From positions 1,984,001 to 2,048,000 of the forward strand of contig CAVPVK010000007.1 of the NCBI GenBank assembly GCA_963709175.1: a DNA stretch of 64,000 nt, read 5' to 3'. Source of the stretch: JANXQG01 sp963709175. Its GTDB lineage: Bacteria; Planctomycetota; Planctomycetia; Pirellulales; Thermoguttaceae. Position numbers and translations under genes: made by a program. This document shows, one piece after another, positions 56,633 to 63,782 of this stretch (positions are counted from its first letter, which is position 1; each line of letters begins with the position of its first letter). The notes under the pieces are model-generated. The model ran no database searches, was not told the origin of the DNA, and worked only from the letters and a program-made list of their open reading frames with translations.

Positions 56633-57305
56633 ATGGATTTGGAGGAGGAAGTCAAGACCCACACCCGGCGGGTGGAGGGCGGAGAGCGGGTGCGCTATGG
56701 CCATGCGTGTCCCGGTTGTGGAGCGGCCAAGGAAGAGTTCTTTCGGGTGCATGATTGCCGGCGACGGAAGTTCCGCCTAGTCCTGGGGCGATGCATCCGC
56801 GTGGCATTGTCATGGATCCTGCGGTGGCGGTGCCTGTGCTGTGGCAAGCGGTTCACGGACTATCCCCCCTTTCGCGTTGCCGCGGAAGCGGTTCACCAAG
56901 CAACCGGTGCTGGCAAAGGGAGGCGAGTATCTGGGGACGGACCATACCTACGCGAAGACGGTTGTGGATGAGCGTGAAGGGCTGCCCATCATGTACGACG
57001 ATCGCACTCCGGCCGGTTTGCAGAAAGCCGCTGGCCTGGCCCCCAGCACGGTTTGGCGATGGCTTTCGTGGCTGGGCGGAATGCCGGGAACGCTCCGCGC
57101 CGCCTGGGATCTGATTCGTCAGAAAGAGCCCGACGCCACGCTTCACCGCCAAAGCTGGGTAGTTTCATGGCGGAAGTATCGCTCCGAGCAGCGGCATGGC
57201 CTGCTGTTGCAAGCCATGCAGTTGCTTGCCGTGGACCGGGTGTGTGCCGGGCTGTTCGGGGAGGGAATCTTCCCCCGCTACGCAACGAGTTGCGGTTGGA
57301 CGTGA
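56633..57305 (+). pseudogene. Transposon zinc-ribbon protein, one frameshift
   Basis: The N-terminal part MDLEEEVKTHTRRVEGGERV with HACPGCGAAKEEFFRVHDCR and LRWRCLCCGKRFTDYPPF contains two CxxC pairs of a zinc ribbon, as in DUF6431-like transposon proteins. At a CCCCCC run near 56865 the frame shifts and continues FALPRKRFTKQPVLAKGGEY, LAPSTVWRWLSWLGGMPG (helix-turn-helix-like) to HGLLLQAMQLLAVDRVCAGL. Joined length is about 223 residues. It may help DNA recognition in transposition. The homopolymer makes a sequencing error likely. Confidence 0.6.
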
Positions 57306-57354
57306 GTTAGACTGCCTTCTGCACGATGCAAACGTGCGGAAAGGAGCGTCTGCC

Positions 57355-58932
57355 ATGTCCGATCGCCAAGAGCAATGGGCCGTTTTCTGGTGTTCGTTGC
57401 TCAGCCCGTTACTCTACGGAGAGGTCTCTCCGCAAGAGGCGGGTCGCTTTCTGAACGAACTGGCCTCCCGTGAGCAGGTCTTTCCCAACGGGCAGCGGCG
57501 GCGGCCGTCACGGGCCACCTTGTGGCGGAAGTGGAAAAGATACCGCGATGGCGGTTTCGAGGCCCTCTTCCGCAAGCGGCGGAAGGATCGCGGCCACCCT
57601 CGCAAGGCCACGCCCGCCATGATCGCCAAGGCCGTCGAGCTGAAGAAGGAGCAACCGTTCCGCTCCGACGTGCCCATCAACGAGTTCCTCGAAGCCGAAT
57701 TCAAGGCGACGATCCCGAAATCGACCTTGTATCAGCATTTGAAGCGGGCCGGGGCCACGCGATTGAAGTTGGGCATCAGCCAGCGGAAGGTCCGCTGTCG
57801 CTGGACCAGGGACCATTCCAACGCCTTGTGGGTCGGTGATTTCGAGGATGGGCCCTGCGTGCTGGTGGACGGGCAGGCGGTGGCCACACACCTCTCGGCC
57901 TTCATCGACTGTCACAGCCGCTACGTGGTCGAGGCCCGTTACTACCTCCGCGAAAACCTGAACATCCTCATCGACTCCTTACTGCGGGCCTGGGGCGGCC
58001 ACGGGGCCAGCCGCGAACTGTATCTGGACAATGCCAAGATTTACCATGCCCATGCCCTGAAGGCCGCCTGCTTCGCCTTGAACATCCGCCTGCTGCATCG
58101 CGGCGTGGGCGATCCCCCACCGGGCGGACTGATCGAACGCTTCTTCGGGACCACCCAGGGCCAGTTCGAAAGCGAGGTCCGCGTCGGCGACATTCTCACC
58201 TTGGACCGGCTCAACCACGCCTTGGCCGCCTGGTTGGACCAGAGCTACCATCGGCAGCCCAACAGCGAAACACGCCAGGCGCCCTTGGAACGCTACCACC
58301 AAGCCAATCGCTTCACCCGCCACGTCAACCTCCAGGAAGTGCTCAAGTACTTCCTGCGCAAAGTGCCCCGCCGGGTCCATGAGGAATTCTCCGACGTGCA
58401 ATTAGACGCACGCTTCTTCCAGGTTGATCCCGGGCTGCGGGGCGACCGGGTCGAGGTCCGCTACGATCCCTTCGGTCCACTGGAAACCGTGCTCATCTAT
58501 TCCCTGGAAGGGGAATATCTGGGCGTGGGCAAGCGGCACCAACGCCAGACTGCGCCCCAGCAACCGGCGGCGGCGCCGACGCCCAAGCCCAAGCCCAAGC
58601 ACAACTACCTCGACCTCTTGATCCAGAAGCATGAGCAGGCATTACGCGACCGCCATGCCGGAATCGACTACCAGGCCGTGCTGGCCGCGGCTGGTCGTCG
58701 TTGGCCTTTCGCCGAGTTCGTCAAGCAGCTTGCCGGCCACCTGGGGCACAAGGGCGGCCTGACAGCCTTCACCACCGACGAGCTGGAAAGCCTGCAAAAG
58801 GTCTACCAGCGTCTGACCGCCCTGGATGCTCCTATGCTTCGCGAGGCTTGTGAGCGTGCCACGCTGCGGACCATCCCCGACATTGTGTTTGTTTTACAAC
58901 AATTGGCCCATGAAAAGGAAAGGAAAACCTGA
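57355..58932 (+). CDS. DDE integrase-type transposase (rve, Mu/IS481-like)
   Basis: A 525-residue transposase. The start ATG 57355 has AAAGGAG eight bases upstream. The N-terminal part contains helix-turn-helix segments (RATLWRKWKRYRDGGFEALF, RKATPAMIAKAVELKK). The catalytic core shows Asp162 (VGDFEDGP), Asp225 (YLDNAKIYHA) and Glu261 (LIERFFGTT), giving a DD35E spacing. A Mu-type C-terminal beta-barrel follows (VEVRYDPFGPLETVLIYSL). The tail with Pro/Lys repeats (TPKPKPKHN) probably contacts the ATPase. The stop overlaps the ATPase start by one base (TGATG). Confidence 0.88.
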   Translation: MSDRQEQWAVFWCSLLSPLLYGEVSPQEAGRFLNELASREQVFPNGQRRRPSRATLWRKWKRYRDGGFEALFRKRRKDRGHPRKATPAMIAKAVELKKEQPFRSDVPINEFLEAEFKATIPKSTLYQHLKRAGATRLKLGISQRKVRCRWTRDHSNALWVGDFEDGPCVLVDGQAVATHLSAFIDCHSRYVVEARYYLRENLNILIDSLLRAWGGHGASRELYLDNAKIYHAHALKAACFALNIRLLHRGVGDPPPGGLIERFFGTTQGQFESEVRVGDILTLDRLNHALAAWLDQSYHRQPNSETRQAPLERYHQANRFTRHVNLQEVLKYFLRKVPRRVHEEFSDVQLDARFFQVDPGLRGDRVEVRYDPFGPLETVLIYSLEGEYLGVGKRHQRQTAPQQPAAAPTPKPKPKHNYLDLLIQKHEQALRDRHAGIDYQAVLAAAGRRWPFAEFVKQLAGHLGHKGGLTAFTTDELESLQKVYQRLTALDAPMLREACERATLRTIPDIVFVLQQLAHEKERKT

Positions 58933-59723
58933 TGTTCCTCAATCACTTCCAATTCGCTTCACAACCCTTCGCCGAACGGGTCTCGGCGACGTCCCTCTGG
59001 CAGGACGATCGCATGCAACAGGGGCTGGCCCGGCTCCGTTACCTGGCCGAACAGGCCACGGTGGGGCTAGTCACCGGCGCCAGCGGCGTGGGGAAATCGG
59101 CCCTGCTGAAACGGTTCCTGCATGACCTGCACGGTCCGCGGTGGCAGCCGGTCTATCTGCACCTGACCCATCTCTCAGCGGCCGGGCTGCTGAAACTGCT
59201 GGTGGACAAGCTGGGAGAAGTTCCCCGCCGTGGCAAGGAACGCCTCTTCGAGCAGATCCTTGGCAAGGCCCGCCAAGCGGAAGGGGGACTGCTGGTGGTC
59301 CTTGACGAGGCCCACCTCATCGCCACCGAGGCCCTGACGGACATACGGCTCTTGATCAGTTCCGCCCTGGACGACGCTCCGCCGCTGAAGGTCGTGCTGG
59401 CCGGCCAGGAACTGCTACGACAGACCTTGCGGCAGTCCCTCCACGCCGACCTGCTCAACCGCATCTCCGTGCGATTCCACCTGGCCCCACTGACCAAGGA
59501 GCAGACCGCCTCCTACATCGACTTCCAGGTGAAACAGGCCGGCGGCTCGGAGAAGCTCTTCGACGCCACGGCCAAGGGATTGATTCACGACTACTCCGGC
59601 GGTGTGCCGCGGCAGATCAACAATCTGGCCACAGCCTGTCTCTTGGCCGCCGCTGCCCAAAACGCCCCTCGCATCAGCGAAGCCATACTCCAGCAGACGC
59701 TCAGCGAGTTCCAACTCCCCTGA
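58932..59723 (+). CDS. ExeA/TniB-like AAA ATPase of the transposon
   Basis: A 263-residue AAA ATPase starting MFLNHFQFASQPFAERVSAT, typical of the ExeA/TniB group. Walker A is TGASGVGKSALL with Lys55. Walker B is LLVVLDEAHL near residue 125. Sensor-like segments are VVLAGQELLRQTLRQSLHA and YSGGVPRQINNLATACLLA. Such ATPases act as target-selection and transposase-activation factors, like TnsC, TniB, MuB and IstB. It is translationally coupled to the transposase and followed 20 bases later by the CHC2 gene. Confidence 0.88.
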   Translation: MFLNHFQFASQPFAERVSATSLWQDDRMQQGLARLRYLAEQATVGLVTGASGVGKSALLKRFLHDLHGPRWQPVYLHLTHLSAAGLLKLLVDKLGEVPRRGKERLFEQILGKARQAEGGLLVVLDEAHLIATEALTDIRLLISSALDDAPPLKVVLAGQELLRQTLRQSLHADLLNRISVRFHLAPLTKEQTASYIDFQVKQAGGSEKLFDATAKGLIHDYSGGVPRQINNLATACLLAAAAQNAPRISEAILQQTLSEFQLP

Positions 59724-59743
59724 CTTCAGAAAAGGATATCGTC

Positions 59744-60235
59744 ATGCCCAAGTACTTCCCTCGCCAACTGCTGTTTCGTCTGCGAAACGAGATCCCCCTG
59801 GAGCGTGTCATTGCTGAGCATCTGAACTGGCCCAGCAAACGACGTGAAGGACGGTTCTTGTTCGTCTGCCCGCGTTGCGGCGAATCTCAGACCGCCGTCA
59901 ATCCCCAAACGAACCTAGGCCGCTGCTTCCGTTGTGAGGCAAACTTCAACTCGATCGACTTCGTGATGCTGGTCACGGGACGTGACTTTGTCGAGACGGT
60001 CCACTTCCTCGAAACTCTCCTGCCCGAGCGGACCTCTCGCCGCCCGCCTCGACTATCGATTGATCGCCCCTCTTCCCGGCGGACACGGAAGTCCGCCCTC
60101 GTCCCCGCGTCTCAAAGAATCATGCACCGAGTGTCTCAAAAAATCTGGGCCTTAGCATATATTCTTTTCGCCTATCCCTTTCTCACCTATGAATGCCGTT
60201 TTTCGGCCCTTCAGTCTTCGGCTTTTCGCTTTTGA
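59744..60235 (+). CDS. CHC2-type zinc-finger protein of the transposon
   Basis: A 163-residue reading from ATG 59744. Residues about 15-95 form a DnaG-like CHC2 zinc-binding domain: PLERVIAEHLNWPSKRREGR, FVCPRCGESQTAVNPQTNLG and RCFRCEANFNSIDFVMLVTG (Cys pairs CPRC and CFRC). Such domains bind single-stranded DNA in primases. After LETLLPERTSRRPPRL the reading loses conservation. It crosses the right transposon end (60107-60157) and stops only in flanking DNA at 60235, so the native C-terminus is uncertain. Confidence 0.7.
   Translation: MPKYFPRQLLFRLRNEIPLERVIAEHLNWPSKRREGRFLFVCPRCGESQTAVNPQTNLGRCFRCEANFNSIDFVMLVTGRDFVETVHFLETLLPERTSRRPPRLSIDRPSSRRTRKSALVPASQRIMHRVSQKIWALAYILFAYPFLTYECRFSALQSSAFRF
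60107..60157 (-). repeat. Right transposon end with two subterminal transposase sites
   Basis: Read on the minus strand: TGCTAAGGCCC, then AGATTTTTTGAGACAC (60131-60146) and TGATTCTTTGAGACGC (60107-60122). The shared core GATT..TTGAGAC corresponds to GAATYTGTGAG at the left end. Confidence 0.7.
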
Positions 60236-60264
60236 ACTGCCTAGCTCTTCAGCATTCAGGTTCC

Positions 60265-60466
60265 TAGTCCCAACGGACTATTGAGGACTAGTTCTCAGGA
60301 CCGGCCCCAGATTTGTCCCGCCGCTCTCTGCTTTCCCCGCCGATTTCAGCGTCTCAGGATCCCGTTTTTTCTTTTCTGATTTCAGCATTCTGGCTTTTCA
60401 GTTTTATCAGCTTATTACCTTCCCGGGACTAGTCCCGCATCTATACACGCTGGTCCGACTAGTCGG
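60265..60466. promoter_or_regulatory. Cluster of ACTAGT-centred palindromes (candidate operators)
   Basis: Four inverted repeats with related cores: TAGTCC-CAAC-GGACTA (60265-60280), GAGGACTAGTTCTC (60283-60296), CGGGACTAGTCCCG (60424-60437, perfect) and CCGACTAGTCGG (60455-60466, perfect). They lie 150-350 bases upstream of the second regulator gene. Dyads of 12-16 bases are the size of LuxR-type binding sites. The rest of 60236-60610 is T-rich with TTTCAG-type repeats and no gene. Confidence 0.45.
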
Positions 60467-60610
60467 CCACTGTTGAACCCAAATGTCCATAGCAGGAAAT
60501 GCAGTCTTGCCGAAAATCAATAGCAGACCGTTGGGCGTGTCGCGTCAGCGGCGAAAAGGCCAGTTGCCAAAGCGGAATGGACTTCGCCAACCCCTCAAGA
60601 AAGAGACAAC

Positions 60611-61240
60611 ATGCCGGCCACACCTATTGTAAACAAGACGCCCGTTGCCATCCTCAGCCGTTCACGACTCTTCCGCGAGACGTGCGCGGCGTGGCTGCGG
60701 CTGCAGAGGGAGATCTCCACCGTTGCCGTCGCCGGCTCGATGCACCAACTGCTGAGGCGGTTGGATGGCTGCGCTGCGCCAGTGCTGCTGGCACACGGTC
60801 GATTCGATGGCCTCTTGGGTGCCGAAATTGCTTGGGACGTCAAGACCCTGCTGCCCGCCGCGCACCTGGTCGTGCTCGGCGACCACCGCAGCGACGCGGA
60901 CCTGGCGCGATGGATCGACGCCGGGGCCATGGCTTACCTCGAGCACGACGCCTCACCCGGAGAGCTTTTGCAAACGATTTGCGAGGTGGTCCGCGGCTGC
61001 CCGCGCTGCTCGCTCGCGTCGGTGACGCGGGTAATCGGGCGTCGCGGCCAGGAGACTTGCAAGGCGGGCCGATCCGGCGGCCGGCCCGCGGCCAAACCGC
61101 TGGCTGACCATCAACTGGATGCCGCCATTCTGCGGGCCGCGGGCCTGCCCAACGATACATATTACCCAATCCGTTCAGGAAGAGATCGCGGCGACTCCGC
61201 CTGCGAGACTGCCGCGCTTTTTGTCGATAACCTTTTCTAG
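60611..61240 (+). CDS. Degenerate receiver-domain regulator (2)
   Basis: A 209-residue protein that aligns with the receivers of the neighbouring LuxR-type regulators (PVAILSRSRLFRETCAAWLR against VKIAHRNRIFRECLAEVLAE). It lacks the acidic pair, the acceptor Asp (PVLLAHGRFDG) and the Lys (AYLEHDASPGE). The expected C-terminal helix-turn-helix is not recognisable: LADHQLDAAILRAAGLPND starts like one, then the sequence loses the pattern, perhaps through a small indel. It lies 11 bases before the FeeM-like gene, so the two are probably one operon. It may be a ligand sensor or a decayed regulator. Confidence 0.6.
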   Translation: MPATPIVNKTPVAILSRSRLFRETCAAWLRLQREISTVAVAGSMHQLLRRLDGCAAPVLLAHGRFDGLLGAEIAWDVKTLLPAAHLVVLGDHRSDADLARWIDAGAMAYLEHDASPGELLQTICEVVRGCPRCSLASVTRVIGRRGQETCKAGRSGGRPAAKPLADHQLDAAILRAAGLPNDTYYPIRSGRDRGDSACETAALFVDNLF

Positions 61241-61251
61241 GAGAGTATCCC

Positions 61252-62129
61252 ATGACGCAACTCTGCGGCCCCGTGCCTGCCGTCGAATTTGGAAGCGACC
61301 GTTTTGCCGCACGTCAGGCGTCGCCCATATTGCACAGCAATTCCAGCGCATCGAACGCACGTCGCGGCGAAAAGGAAGGCCGTGCCGTCGACCTGGTTTT
61401 TTCCGCGCTCCGCCGCCGGGCGGATATCGAGTTGCCGCACCGCCTCGTCGGCGGACGACTTGTTTGCCGCCTTCGGTCTGGTCTACGAGGAATACGTGCG
61501 CTCGGGGCTGATGAAACCGAACGCCTGCCAGATGCGGATCACCCCCTACCATCTGCTGTCCAGCACGGAAGTCCTGGTCGCCTTGGACCGCGGCGATGTG
61601 AGTTGCACGATGACCTTGGTCCGCGACGGGCGAGATGGGTTTGCCGATGGAGAGCGTATATCACGAGGAAATCGCCTGCCTCCGACTGCAGGGACTCAAG
61701 TTGGCGGAGGTGTCATGTCTGGCCGACACGCATGACCCGGCGGCTCGAAATCGCAGTCCGTGCTGTTCCAACTCATGCCGCTTGGTGGCGCAATTGGCCT
61801 ACCACCGCGGGGTCGATCAATTGGTGATCGCCGTTCATCCTCGTCATGCCAAATTCTATCACCGCTTTCTAGGATTCGACGTGATTGCCGAGGAGCGGAC
61901 CTACGGGAAGGTGTGTGGGAAGCCGGCTGTGGCCCTGGCTGCGGATCTGAACGCCCTGGCCGTCAACCATCCCCGCGTCTACGAGTGGATGTTCGGGCAA
62001 CCGTTTACTTTGTCGGCGCTGGATTACAATCCCATCCACGAGGCCGTGCTGGAGGAGATGCGGATGGTAGTGGAGGCATGTTTCGCGGGTATTTCAGGCG
62101 AGCAGCGGCAATTGGCAATATCGTTATAG
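61252..62129 (+). pseudogene. FeeM-like N-acyl amino acid synthase (copy 2), frameshifted
   Basis: Start ATG 61252 with AGGAG upstream. The first piece (MTQLCGPVPAVEFGSDRFAA) gives way near 61380 to the frame carrying SADDLFAAFGLVYEEYVRSG, KPNACQMRITPYHLLSSTEV and VALDRGDVSCTMTLVRDGRD. Near 61635 another shift leads to LPMESVYHEEIACLRLQGLK, LAEVSCLADTHDPAARNRSP, LVIAVHPRHAKFYHRFLGFD and a natural C-terminus. All FeeM family blocks are present in order, as in the copy at 40.2 kb. If the shifts are errors, it makes long-chain N-acyl amino acids from acyl carrier protein. Confidence 0.72.
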
Positions 62130-62271
62130 GCAGTTGTCACATGTCAATCGGGGCGATTGCAGTTCCGGCTTTAGCCAGCCCTTTGCACACGGATTCCGCC
62201 TGAAAGCGGCACTACCAACGGCGCTCGCAACTGTCGGCCGGGACGTGCTTGCGCAGTTCCGGTGCTGCCTC

Positions 62272-62300
62272 TTGTCAATCAATCTCGCCGGCGCTATGAT
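62272..62300 (+). promoter_or_regulatory. Promoter of LuxR-type regulator 3
   Basis: TTGTCA (62272-62277), a 17-base spacer and TATGAT (62295-62300), 45 bases before the chosen start. Two GCAGTTCCGG copies stand upstream (about 62156 and 62253) and one downstream of the gene (63021). Confidence 0.6.
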
Positions 62301-62345
62301 GGTGGCACTGAGTTCCGCCGGCTGGCCACATTGGAGAGCTTTGTC

Positions 62346-63008
62346 GTGGCAGATGGGCGTGCGGTGCATTTGAAAATCCTTCACCGAAGCCGGCTCTTTC
62401 GCGAGAGTTTGGCGGAGGTTCTCGCACATCAAGCGGGCTACGCCGCGGAGGCGGTCGATCACCGTTCCGCCGGCTGGCAGGCCGCCTTCGAATCGCCGTC
62501 GCCAGACGTCGTGCTCATCGATTTGAAGCTCCCGCGGAACCTGGCCGTCAAAGCGGTGCAGGAGATTCGCAGTAACGGCATCGATGCCAAGGTGTTGCTG
62601 CTGGTTACCACCAACGATTGGCGGCACCTTGAAGAGTGTGTCGAATTGGGCGTCCACGGGTGTGTGCTGGGCGATTCTTCCTTGGAACACCTGGTCGAGG
62701 CCATCGATCGGGCCGTGCAGGGCGACATGTTCTGTTCTCCCGAGATCCTGGAGATTCTCGCACAACGACTCTTGCGTCGACGCAGCAAGCCGCTGTGGGT
62801 GGGCAAGGCAGCGGAGATCCCACTCTCGGCCCACGAAAAGGAAGTTCTCGAATTGATCATGCAAGGTCTGCGCGATCAGCAGATTGCCCAGAGGCTGGGC
62901 ATTTCCCTGTATGGCGTCAAGCGGTGCATCCGCGGCATGTTGGACAAGGTCCACGAAGAAATGCAGAAGCCCGCTGAGTCCGACGGGAGTGGCGAACGGG
63001 TCGCGTAG
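62346..63008 (+). CDS. LuxR/NarL-type regulator with atypical receiver domain (3)
   Basis: A 220-residue regulator; I start at GTG 62346 because the upstream open frame runs over the promoter (GTG 62364 is also possible). The receiver keeps the acceptor Asp59 (VVLIDLKLPR) and the Thr of strand 4 (LLLVTTND). It lacks the acidic pair (LKILHRSRLFRE) and the Lys (GCVLGDSS). The C-terminal helix-turn-helix LSAHEKEVLELIMQGLRDQQ, IAQRLGISLYGVKRCIRGML is complete, though the recognition helix has Tyr-Gly-Val-Lys-Arg in place of the usual Thr-Val-Lys-Asn. It is paralogous to the regulator at 55630. Confidence 0.82.
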   Translation: MADGRAVHLKILHRSRLFRESLAEVLAHQAGYAAEAVDHRSAGWQAAFESPSPDVVLIDLKLPRNLAVKAVQEIRSNGIDAKVLLLVTTNDWRHLEECVELGVHGCVLGDSSLEHLVEAIDRAVQGDMFCSPEILEILAQRLLRRRSKPLWVGKAAEIPLSAHEKEVLELIMQGLRDQQIAQRLGISLYGVKRCIRGMLDKVHEEMQKPAESDGSGERVA

Positions 63009-63119
63009 GCCGAAACAAGCTTGCAGTTCCGGCAACTTCCGGCGTATTCTGCTGGAACTGCCCAAGCCTGTTCTGGGCTAGCCCCTACCAGCTTGGTCCA
63101 GGCAGCTATATCCTGGCAG

Positions 63120-63596
63120 CTAGTCCTGAGGCGAACCGCGCTGGATAATCTCCAGGATTGCCGCACGGTTATGTTGCGACCAGCGTTGCCGTCCGTGGCC
63201 GGACCCCGCCTGGCCGCGTAGATTTAGGGGGTGCGAAACCATCTCCTCCGCTCGTCCGCGGAGCACAACGCCCGACCCACCGACCAACTCGTGGTGTTTG
63301 CCGCGCCAGCACTTCAGACCAGCCCATGTGAGCCCCAAAAGGCTCCATATAATCAAGGTGCTCGGTTCTGGATCAGGCAACCCAGGTTTTTCGGGGATTT
63401 TGACTGCACTGGACGGCGCGGCTGGCGCCTTGGCCAAATGGGCCAAGGAATCAGCGGTCGAAGGCGAATTGCCGTCCCAGGCGACGGTTTGCGGCAGAGA
63501 ATCCTTGGATGCCCCCGAAGAACTATCGACGATGCTGGCATTCGACAGGGATGCCCACGCCACCAGAGCGATAATTGTGAGTGTGGACCGTATCAT
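63120..63596 (-). CDS. Small PEP-CTERM protein with unusual C-terminal tail
   Basis: Minus strand, start ATG 63596 (MIRSTLTIIALVAWASLSNA, a signal peptide). Only about 70 mature residues precede the sorting motif DPEPSTLIIWSLLGLTWAG followed by LKCWRGK. A further 60 residues (KHHELVGGSGVVLRGRAEEM...) run past the basic end, which is abnormal for PEP-CTERM signals and suggests that the stop was lost or a frameshift occurred. It converges with regulator 3. Confidence 0.6.
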   Translation of the reverse strand: MIRSTLTIIALVAWASLSNASIVDSSSGASKDSLPQTVAWDGNSPSTADSLAHLAKAPAAPSSAVKIPEKPGLPDPEPSTLIIWSLLGLTWAGLKCWRGKHHELVGGSGVVLRGRAEEMVSHPLNLRGQAGSGHGRQRWSQHNRAAILEIIQRGSPQD

Positions 63597-63782
63597 TGTT
63601 TTCACCAAAACTTCGGAAACGCGCAATCTTATCTACTAGCTATCCGCTTGGAGCAAGCGTTTCCTGACAGAGCCCCCTCAAAATCATCTCGGAAATCCGG
63701 TTTGGCTCATAATCTCAGCGCATTCTGCCGAATCGTTTTATGCGGAAAAGTTCACGTGCCTTTCCCATCTTGTGATCCTGTC

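Larger units (their letters stand above)
56391..60157 (+). mobile_element. Complete 3.77-kb DDE transposon with ATPase and CHC2 genes
   Basis: The element is bounded by an 11-bp perfect terminal inverted repeat TGCTAAGGCCC (56391-56401 and, inverted, 60147-60157). A 6-bp target duplication TATATT stands on both sides (56385-56390 and 60158-60163). Four plus-strand genes are inside: a zinc-ribbon protein, a DD35E integrase-type transposase, an ExeA/TniB-like AAA ATPase and a CHC2 zinc-finger protein. TG...CA ends and short target duplications fit the retroviral-integrase superfamily (IS21, IS481, Tn7 and Mu relatives). I do not recognise the element as a named family. Confidence 0.85.

Noticed and set aside
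60239..60410. TTCAGC/TTTCAG-rich stretch right of the transposon as part of the element
   Set aside because: It lies outside the terminal repeat and target duplication, and similar CTGAAACGCTGAAAC units occur left of the element near 56322, so it is host repeat DNA.
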